Shown here: in pieces, positions 1-4,547 of the stretch
Layout: each line of letters starts with the position of its first letter
Position numbering within the stretch: position 1 is the stretch's first letter
NCBI GenBank assembly: GCA_023431725.1
Contig: JAEYVN010000034.1
Coordinates: 1-6,393 of the forward strand
DNA from: Pseudomonadota bacterium
GTDB taxonomy: Bacteria > Pseudomonadota > Alphaproteobacteria > Rhizobiales > Xanthobacteraceae
Length of the DNA stretch: 6,393 nt
Reading direction: 5' to 3'
The notes under the pieces: generated by a model
What the model saw: only the letters and a program-made list of their open reading frames with translations
Databases searched by the model: none
Told to the model about the DNA's origin: nothing
Program-made: the position numbers and the translations under genes

Positions 1-125
1 CCATAGGAGTCGGCGTGAAGATCCTTCTCGATCTTCACGTAAAGGTCCGAGTCGCCGAGACGAATCTTGTCGCCCGTGGTCGGGCCATACAGGTCTGCAT
101 ATTGCGAGCGAGGGATCTGCGTCAT
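1..125 (-). CDS. ureC: Urease alpha subunit UreC, N-terminal fragment (runs off the window)
   Basis: Urease hydrolyses urea to ammonia and carbamate in the cytoplasm, and UreC carries the dinickel active site. Only the first 41 codons are present. They read [20 protein letters not shown] and then [16 protein letters not shown], which is the classic UreC amino terminus (YADxxGPTxGDKxRLxDxxL...EKDL). The nickel ligands, the carbamylated lysine and the catalytic histidine lie beyond the window, so activity cannot be judged. The start is the ATG at 125-123, preceded on the minus strand by GAGG about nine bases upstream. It follows ureB by 65 bp in the usual ureA-ureB-ureC order. Codons 29-37 form a perfect 10 bp inverted repeat, listed separately. 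The family call is secure. Confidence 0.97.
   Translation of the reverse strand, partial: MTQIPRSQYADLYGPTTGDKIRLGDSDLYVKIEKDLHADSY
14..39 (-). repeat. Perfect 10 bp inverted repeat with 6 nt loop inside ureC
   Basis: The arms CGTGAAGATC (14-23) and GATCTTCACG (30-39) are exact reverse complements around a 6-base loop (24-29). In the ureC mRNA the loop reads GAGAAG. The hairpin covers codons for V-K-I-E-K-D-L-H, about 85-110 bases after the start codon. The amino acids (EKDL) are conserved in the family, so codon choice and not protein constraint creates the pairing. It might be chance, or a structure that slows or stabilises the message. There is no T-run after it, so it is not a classic terminator. 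Confidence 0.6.
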
Positions 126-190
126 GAGCGTAACCTCGTATATGCACGCTTCTCAGGAGAGGATCGATTGCGCGAACGAAACGGATGACT

Positions 191-688
191 TCACTTCTTT
201 GCGGAGCCGCTTGCGCCCGCAGCCGCCTTCTTGTTCTTGAACCCGCGCTTTTCGGCGATGTAGACCGCGCGATCCAGATTGGGCCGGTAGTCCGGATGCG
301 GACCATCCCCGGTCCAGCCATCCACCAGATTATTGAAGCCGTTGGCGAAGCGCTTGCCGCCGATCGTCACCAGAGTGATTTCCTTCTCATCGCCCGGCTC
401 GAACCGCACCGCCGTATTGGCTGGAATGTCGAGGCGCATGCCGAAGGCCTGGGCGCGGTCGAATTCCAGATAACGGTTCACCTCGAAGAAGTGGAAATGC
501 GATCCGATCTGGATCGGCCTGTCTCCGGTGTTGCGGGCCTTCAGCGTCACGCGGTCGCGCCCGACATTGATCTCGATCGGGTCTTTCGCAAGCTGATACC
601 CGCCGATCGGCCGCACCGCCTTGTGCATCTTATTTTCATGTCCGGCTTGCGGGTGCTGCGCTGGTGGCGATTTCGGTGTGGTTGCCAT
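191..688 (-). CDS. ureB: Urease beta subunit UreB, with N- and C-terminal extensions
   Basis: UreB is the small structural subunit that packs with UreA and UreC in the (UreABC)3 urease. The family core is clear at about residues 28-123: [20 protein letters not shown], then [18 protein letters not shown], then a [16 protein letters not shown] segment and [14 protein letters not shown]. The protein is 165 residues against roughly 100-110 for a minimal UreB such as that of Klebsiella. The extra parts are about 22 residues at the front (Pro/His/Lys-rich) and about 40 at the end, finishing in a Lys/Ala/Gly-rich tail. I chose the ATG at 688-686 because GGAG (698-695) lies six bases upstream. A TTG at 700 in the same frame overlaps that ribosome site and is less likely. 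The stop is TGA at 193-191. The gene sits 71 bp after ureA and 65 bp before ureC. Confidence 0.95.
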   Translation of the reverse strand: MATTPKSPPAQHPQAGHENKMHKAVRPIGGYQLAKDPIEINVGRDRVTLKARNTGDRPIQIGSHFHFFEVNRYLEFDRAQAFGMRLDIPANTAVRFEPGDEKEITLVTIGGKRFANGFNNLVDGWTGDGPHPDYRPNLDRAVYIAEKRGFKNKKAAAGASGSAKK

Positions 689-717
689 ATCGGACTCCAA
701 CTTTGTTCGAAACGCGC

Positions 718-745
718 TAGCGGACCGCGATTGGCCCGGTCCGTA
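718..745 (-). other. Possible hairpin in the ureA-ureB spacer
   Basis: CGGACC (721-726) pairs with GGTCCG (738-743) across an 11-base loop, with a possible G-T pair extending it. It is the only clear secondary structure in the 71 bp between ureA and ureB. No T-run follows in the direction of transcription, so it is not a standard terminator. It could influence mRNA processing or the ratio of subunits, or be chance in GC-rich DNA. Confidence 0.3.
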
Positions 746-759
746 CTCTCGTGCAGGCG

Positions 760-1062
760 TCAGCTGATCGGACTATGAAGACTGACGAGTCGGCTGCCGT
801 CGGTGAATACAGCCTCGACCTGGATCAGCGGCAGCATGCTGGGCACGCCATCCATGACGTCGGATGCCTTCAGCACATTCTTCGCACCATCCATCACCTG
901 CTCGACCGTCTTTCCCTCGCGCGCGCCATCCATGACATAGGCGCACAGGACTGCGACAGCCTCGGGGTGATTCAGCTTGAGGCCCTTGCCTTTTCGCTTC
1001 AGGGCCACTTCGGACAACATGTAAATGATGAGCTTGTCGAATTCTCTCGGCGTGAGGTGCAT
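760..1062 (-). CDS. ureA: Urease gamma subunit UreA
   Basis: UreA is the smallest structural subunit of urease and has no catalytic residues of its own; it assembles with UreB and UreC. The 100-residue product matches the usual family length exactly and is collinear along its whole length. Landmarks are [11 protein letters not shown] at the start, [20 protein letters not shown], then the [18 protein letters not shown] segment, and a [13 protein letters not shown] ending. The start is the ATG at 1062-1060, with a strong AAAGGAG ribosome site (1075-1069) six bases upstream. It is the first urease gene in the cluster. The gene just upstream is crcB, 98 bp away, rather than the ureD accessory gene often found here. 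No frameshift or missing part is seen. Confidence 0.97.
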   Translation of the reverse strand: MHLTPREFDKLIIYMLSEVALKRKGKGLKLNHPEAVAVLCAYVMDGAREGKTVEQVMDGAKNVLKASDVMDGVPSMLPLIQVEAVFTDGSRLVSLHSPIS

Positions 1063-1068
1063 GTGCTA

Positions 1069-1075
1069 CTCCTTT
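1069..1075 (-). promoter_or_regulatory. Strong ribosome binding site of ureA
   Basis: On the minus strand AAAGGAG lies six bases before the ureA ATG. It is the best Shine-Dalgarno match in the left block. It suggests efficient independent initiation at ureA even if the message starts upstream in the crcB genes. Confidence 0.75.
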
Positions 1076-1151
1076 CACCGTGCAGATCGGCGAACCTGCG
1101 ATGTCCGTTTCGTTCGAGCCCATGGGCCGAGAGGCGTGCTTGCGCGCGCTC

Positions 1152-1163
1152 TGACCTTGGTCA
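1152..1163. repeat. 12 bp inverted repeat TGACC-TT-GGTCA at the end of crcB
   Basis: TGACC (1152-1156) and GGTCA (1159-1163) are perfect inverted arms separated by two bases, overlapping the TGA stop of the downstream crcB and lying about 90 bp before ureA. The position would suit an operator for ureA. It is too short for a terminator stem, has no T-run, and may be chance. Confidence 0.25.
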
Positions 1164-1544
1164 ACCCGACCGCATCTCCCCGAGCTTCATTCCAGCAGCA
1201 ACTGCGACGAAACCGGCAATGAGACTGATGATCACGTATGCGGCGGCGACGCCGGCCGCCGCAGCGGATGCGCTCATCAGCACCACCGAGCCGTAAGCGA
1301 AGCTGGAAAAAGTCGAAAGACCGCCCATGATGCCGGTGCCGACCAACGTACTCACATCGTCCGACACGGCACGACGATTATGCAGGCCGGTTATCAGCCC
1401 GAGCAGAAACGAAGCAACGATGTTCGCGACAAAGATATCCATCGGAAACCCGTCCGACAGACTGGGAACCGACAACATCAGCAATTCGCGCAGCACGGCG
1501 CCGACCGCGCCGCCGACGAACACCAGAATGATTGCGTTCAGCAA
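1161..1544 (-). CDS. crcB: CrcB/Fluc fluoride channel, second gene of the pair
   Basis: CrcB (Fluc) proteins form dimeric inner-membrane channels that let fluoride leave the cell. The product is about 127 residues with four hydrophobic segments (roughly 4-24, 36-54, 66-90, 95-120), the normal size. Family landmarks are GGAVGAVLREL with Arg19, the pore Asn41 in FVANIVASF, and GIMGGLSTFSSF with both pore phenylalanines Phe79 and Phe82. It departs from the common pattern by lacking GT before the Asn region, by Ala for Gly after Asn41, and by Ser for the first Thr of TTFS. I chose the TTG at 1544-1542 because GGGGAG (1558-1553) lies eight bases upstream. An in-frame GTG at 1553 overlaps that site, and an ATG at 1607 would add 21 unfamily-like residues and overlap the previous gene. 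Arg and Lys concentrate in the loop after segment 2 (HNRR) and at the C-terminus, predicting N-in, C-in, opposite to its neighbour. It most likely works as half of a heterodimer. Confidence 0.92.
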   Translation of the reverse strand: MLNAIILVFVGGAVGAVLRELLMLSVPSLSDGFPMDIFVANIVASFLLGLITGLHNRRAVSDDVSTLVGTGIMGGLSTFSSFAYGSVVLMSASAAAAGVAAAYVIISLIAGFVAVAAGMKLGEMRSG

Positions 1545-1587
1545 TATTGACACTCCCCACGGCTTCAAATCCGCTGCACACGATGCG

Positions 1588-1977
1588 TTACGCTTGCAAC
1601 CGGGCAAGCTCGGCGCCGAGCCATGCAGCGCTCAGGCCAAGAACCGTCGAAACCACGAGGTAACCGAGCGCCTGCGCACCATGCTGCTTGTCGGCCAGCT
1701 TGAACGCGTCAAGCTGCATGCTGCTAAAAGTCGTGTAGCCGCCGAGAAAGCCGGTCAGAACACCGGCAATCAGCGGCGTGCCATACCGGTTCTGCCAGTC
1801 CACGGTGAACAGCACCGACAGATAACCGATAACAAAGGCGCCGCTGATGTTGATCAGGAATGTTCCGAGAGGAAAGTCGCCGCGGTAGTGGTCGCCGACG
1901 ATGCGGCCGATTAACCATCGCAACAGCGAACCAGCCCCGCCTCCCAGCCCGACCCATGTTACATCCAGCGGCGTCAT
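1588..1977 (-). CDS. crcB: CrcB/Fluc fluoride channel, first gene of the pair
   Basis: This 129-residue protein has four membrane segments and the full Fluc signature: GLGGGAGSLLRW with Arg20, FPLGTFLINISGAF with pore Asn43, and GFLGGYTTFSSM with Thr82-Thr83 and Phe84. The GGYTT turn corresponds to the central sodium-binding region of known Flucs. The second pore phenylalanine position is Met87, so the two genes of the pair are not equivalent. Positive residues favour the loops after segments 1 (Arg25, Arg32) and 3 (two Lys), predicting N-out, the reverse of the downstream CrcB. The start is the ATG at 1977-1975; the ribosome site is weak (GAG about seven bases upstream). A perfect 12 bp palindrome lies just before it. 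It follows the FUSC gene by 35 bp and precedes its partner by 43 bp, suggesting co-transcription. Sequence identity between the two CrcBs is low apart from the motifs. Confidence 0.93.
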   Translation of the reverse strand: MTPLDVTWVGLGGGAGSLLRWLIGRIVGDHYRGDFPLGTFLINISGAFVIGYLSVLFTVDWQNRYGTPLIAGVLTGFLGGYTTFSSMQLDAFKLADKQHGAQALGYLVVSTVLGLSAAWLGAELARLQA

Positions 1978-1985
1978 GACGGTGC

Positions 1986-1997
1986 TCGCGATCGCGA
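1986..1997. repeat. Perfect 12 bp palindrome TCGCGATCGCGA upstream of crcB
   Basis: The palindrome is uninterrupted and ends nine bases before the crcB start codon, inside the 35 bp spacer after the FUSC gene. It could be an operator or methylation-related site. It occupies the place where a ribosome binding site is expected, which may explain why that site looks weak. Short GC-rich palindromes arise by chance in such genomes. Confidence 0.3.
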
Positions 1998-2012
1998 ACG
2001 CGCGATGTGCAG

Positions 2013-3053
2013 CTAACGCTTGTTATTTACCGATGTTCCGAAGACCGCGTTCCGCAGTTCGTTCAGCGCCATCCGGATCTGCTCGTAAGCGTCGTTGTAA
2101 AAACTGATAATTCTGTCTCCGGACATTTCAATCGCGGACTTGTGAAGCTGCGCCGCCGAGCTCTCGGACAACTGCGCGAAGGCCATGTCCATCGGACCGA
2201 CGTCGGCGGTCGTCCCCTCGCCGTTCACTTCGGACGAGAGCTCCAGCAGATACGTCTGCACGGAGCGGTTCACCTCCTTTACCGCAGCGGAGATTGCCGC
2301 ATCGCCCTCGGTTGTCACCCGGTGCGTGACCCGGCGCAGTCCGGAGGTCGCGAGCCTCAGATGCCGCAGCGCATGATTGACGTTGTCGGCGTCGAGCCCG
2401 CTGCCCTGTGTCCTGCCGAAATGTTCAGCCTGGACCTGCTTGGCCAGCTTGTCCATTTGCCCAAAGGCCCCGTGAAGCTTCCGCTCGAATTGCGCGGCTG
2501 AGTTGTCGGAGTCAGCCGTTATGAATTCGGCCATCAGCGACAGAACCTGCGCCACCCTGGCGCGAAGCAGCGTTTCTGCCCGTTCCGGAAAGACCAGGAG
2601 CTGCACGCCCACTCCCACCACACATCCGAGCAGGATCTCGAGCACCCGGTGAACCGCCGACACGACAACATCGGCGTGGCTGGGCGTGGCTATGAACATG
2701 ATCGCTGCTGTCATCGGCGCGATGCGCAGGCTCGGATACCGGGCAGCAAAGATTGCAAGCCAGCCAATCGAGACCGTCAGTCCGATCAGCGTGCCCCAAG
2801 TCCCGGAAGGTGTGACAATAGCAAGTAGAAAGCCGATGACCGCTCCAGCAAACGTTCCGATCAGCCGGTCGCGCACAGCCTGAAGCGTGGCGCCCATGCT
2901 TTCCTGCGTGATCATGATGGCGGTGATGACCGACCAGTAACCCTGAGGCAGCGCAAAATATTCGGCGAGTATAAACGACAATGCGCCGGCCACCGCCGTG
3001 CGAAGCCCCTGCTTCCACGCTTCGACATCCTTGATTACGTCCAGGACGGCCAT
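2013..3053 (-). CDS. Half-size FUSC-family membrane protein (fusaric acid/aromatic acid exporter type)
   Basis: The protein is about 346 residues. The first 156 hold roughly six hydrophobic segments (18-34, 36-50, 64-82, 86-103, 110-122, 136-156). Family landmarks are LRTAVAGALSFILAEYFALP, then PQGYWSVITAIMITQESMGA, then RDRLIGTFAGAVIGFLLA, and a RVLEILLGCVVGVGVQLLVFP segment closing the membrane part. The remaining 190 residues are hydrophilic and mostly helical, probably cytoplasmic. FUSC proteins such as AaeB are linked to efflux of aromatic acids, but those are about twice as long and pair with a membrane fusion protein. This one resembles the short, YeeA-like type, whose substrate is not known. 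The ATG at 3053 is preceded by GGAAAAG. An in-frame ATG at 3110 is possible; the open frame to 3332 adds residues without family likeness. It heads the left block, diverges from the efflux pump, and is followed after 35 bp by crcB. Confidence 0.88.
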   Translation of the reverse strand: MAVLDVIKDVEAWKQGLRTAVAGALSFILAEYFALPQGYWSVITAIMITQESMGATLQAVRDRLIGTFAGAVIGFLLAIVTPSGTWGTLIGLTVSIGWLAIFAARYPSLRIAPMTAAIMFIATPSHADVVVSAVHRVLEILLGCVVGVGVQLLVFPERAETLLRARVAQVLSLMAEFITADSDNSAAQFERKLHGAFGQMDKLAKQVQAEHFGRTQGSGLDADNVNHALRHLRLATSGLRRVTHRVTTEGDAAISAAVKEVNRSVQTYLLELSSEVNGEGTTADVGPMDMAFAQLSESSAAQLHKSAIEMSGDRIISFYNDAYEQIRMALNELRNAVFGTSVNNKR

Positions 3054-3286
3054 GCCACTTTTCCATTGGCTCAACCGGTCGTAGCGCTCCCCGTAACAGC
3101 CTACGGCCATACGTGACCTGTCACACCTTCGTGTGCGTCTTTTCAGTTGGGCGCGCGCGCTTCGCACCGCAGCCGCGATCCTGCTAACGGAACTTTCGTC
3201 ACGCGCTCCTGTTTTCAGTGGACGCATATGTATTTCGCAGGTCCCCCGGTCACGCGTGTGGCCGCTGCATTGGTCGGAGCGGGATG
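3054..3286. promoter_or_regulatory. Divergent intergenic region between the FUSC gene and the RND efflux operon
   Basis: These 233 bp must carry promoters for both directions. I do not see a convincing -35/-10 pair on either strand. Visible structure includes the inverted repeat GTGAC-CT-GTCAC (3113-3124), an overlapping CACAC-CTTC-GTGTG hairpin (3122-3135), the palindrome CACGCGTG (3251-3258), two copies of GTCACGCG (3198-3205 and 3249-3256), two copies of TTTTCAGT (3140-3147 and 3212-3219) and a run of alternating GC (3151-3160). The repeated GTCAC core may mark sites for one regulator, but no regulator gene lies next to it. Confidence 0.5.
3113..3124. promoter_or_regulatory. Candidate operator, inverted repeat GTGAC-CT-GTCAC
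   Basis: The two 5 bp arms are perfect and separated by two bases, giving a 12 bp dyad typical in size for a dimeric regulator. It is 60 bp upstream of the FUSC start and 160 bp upstream of the adaptor start. The GTCAC half recurs at 3198 and 3249 as part of GTCACGCG. The binding protein is unknown. Confidence 0.35.
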
Positions 3287-4492
3287 ATGCACGATCAATT
3301 GTCGAGTGATCGATTGCTATCGCCGCCGTCATTGTTCACGGGACGGGCCTTTGCGACTCGCGCCGGCTTATCGCGCTCCGCATGCATTATCTGCGTCATC
3401 ATTGCGGCCAGCCTGCTTCCGGCCGGATGCAGTGACGACGATGCAGCGCGGAAAGCCGTGGAATCCACGCTCCCGGTCCCTGTGTCTGTGGTCGATGTTG
3501 CAAAACGGCCGACCAATCCGGGCCTCAGTTTCATCGGCCGCGTTGAAGCGATCCACAAGGTCGATCTCGTCGCGCGCATTCAAGGCTTTCTGATCAAGCG
3601 CGCCTATTCGGAAGGTGCAGCGGTCAAGTCCGGCGACCTGCTGTTCGTCATCCAGCAGAATGCCTATATGGCCGACCTCGATTCAGCACGCGCCAACCTT
3701 GCGAAGGCGGAAGCCGACCTTTGGAATGCGAGCCAGCAGGCAAATCGCGCCCGCACATTGATCAAGGAGCAGACCGTCTCCGAGGCAACCTTGGATGACC
3801 GCATCGCAGCCGAGAAGACGGCGGAAGCCGTCGTCGCGCAGGCTCGCGCGGCGCTGGAGCAGGCGCAGATCAACTTCGGCTATACCGAGATCAGAGCGCC
3901 CTTCGACGGACGCGTTGGGCTCTCGTCGGTCACAGTCGGCGCGCTAGTTGGACCAGGTAGCGGCACGCTGGCAACGATCGTCAGCCAGGATCCGATCTAC
4001 GTGACATTTCCGGTCAGCGACCGCACCGTCCTCCAGGTGACCGAGGGCGACCGCACGAAGGCGACGACGGAAAGCATCGCGGTCCATCTGTTCATGTCGA
4101 CCGGAGCACAATATCCCGAGACCGGCACCATTGATTACACCGGCATCAAGGTCGATCCGAACACCGACACCTTGACGGTGCGCGCGGTGTTTCCAAATCC
4201 GCGCGGGGCGCTCCTCGATGGACAATTTGCCCGCGTGTTCGCCGAAAGCAAGGATCCGGTGGAAGCGCTGGTCATCCCGCAGAAGGCGGTGCTGACCGAT
4301 CAAGCCGGCAATTTCGTCATGCTCGCTGAGGCCGGCAAGGCGGTGCAGCGGCGCATCACCACAGGCCAGAACATCGGCGTCAATGTTGTCGTGCAGCAAG
4401 GCCTGAAGGCAGGCGAACAGGTCATCGTCGACGGCCTGCAGCGTCTGCGTCCGGGCGTTGCGGTGAATCCGGCACCTGCAAGCGAGTCGTAA
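3287..4492 (+). CDS. RND efflux periplasmic adaptor (membrane fusion) lipoprotein
   Basis: This is the AcrA/MexA/MexE-type adaptor that links an inner-membrane RND pump to an outer-membrane channel. The 401-residue product has a hydrophobic stretch (31-44) ending in the lipobox LPAGC, so Cys48 should be lipidated and anchor the mature protein. Domains follow in family order: first lipoyl half (about 82-125, with GRVEAIHKVDLVARIQGFL and EGAAVKSGDLLF), an alanine-rich coiled-coil hairpin (about 127-197), second lipoyl half (YTEIRAPFDGRVG, 199-211), beta-barrel, and membrane-proximal domain (VIPQKAVLTD onward). I chose the ATG at 3287 because GGAG (3276-3279) is seven bases upstream; the adjacent ATG at 3284 would add one residue. 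The 30 residues before the hydrophobic stretch are long for a lipoprotein signal, so a later TTG start (codons 5, 10 or 16) is possible. The permease gene follows after 55 bp. Confidence 0.95.
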   Translation: MHDQLSSDRLLSPPSLFTGRAFATRAGLSRSACIICVIIAASLLPAGCSDDDAARKAVESTLPVPVSVVDVAKRPTNPGLSFIGRVEAIHKVDLVARIQGFLIKRAYSEGAAVKSGDLLFVIQQNAYMADLDSARANLAKAEADLWNASQQANRARTLIKEQTVSEATLDDRIAAEKTAEAVVAQARAALEQAQINFGYTEIRAPFDGRVGLSSVTVGALVGPGSGTLATIVSQDPIYVTFPVSDRTVLQVTEGDRTKATTESIAVHLFMSTGAQYPETGTIDYTGIKVDPNTDTLTVRAVFPNPRGALLDGQFARVFAESKDPVEALVIPQKAVLTDQAGNFVMLAEAGKAVQRRITTGQNIGVNVVVQQGLKAGEQVIVDGLQRLRPGVAVNPAPASES

Positions 4493-4502
4493 GCAACCGA
4501 CG

Positions 4503-4516
4503 GAACGTTGAACGTT
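4503..4516 (+). repeat. Tandem repeat GAACGTT x2 in the adaptor-permease spacer
   Basis: GAACGTT occurs twice back to back, and each copy contains the palindrome AACGTT. It lies 11 bases after the adaptor stop and about 30 bases before the permease start. No function is evident. Confidence 0.3.
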
Positions 4517-4547
4517 ACACGAGAGGCAGGATCAGGAGAGGCCCGCG

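Noticed and set aside
185..778. Long open frame on the plus strand over ureB
   Set aside because: It is antisense to a clear UreB sequence, and its translation resembles no family I know; a shadow of GC-rich coding DNA.
1152..1163. Terminator between crcB and ureA
   Set aside because: The TGACC-TT-GGTCA arms are only 5 bp, have a two-base loop and no T-run; listed only as a possible operator.
751..1914. Long plus-strand open frames over ureA and the crcB genes (751-1296 and 1327-1914)
   Set aside because: Both lie opposite well-recognised genes and give low-complexity, non-family translations.
1978..2012. Fluoride riboswitch before crcB
   Set aside because: The spacer is only 35 bp and lacks the conserved riboswitch pattern; I saw none elsewhere upstream in the block.
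2512..3066. Minus-strand frame of 184 codons within the FUSC gene
   Set aside because: Cys/Arg/Gly-rich frame-shifted shadow of the FUSC coding sequence, with no family likeness.
3054..3332. Extending the FUSC gene to a start at 3332 (439 residues)
   Set aside because: The extra 93 residues are Arg-rich and unlike the family, and they would overlap the adaptor gene's start region; the ATG at 3053 fits the family amino terminus.
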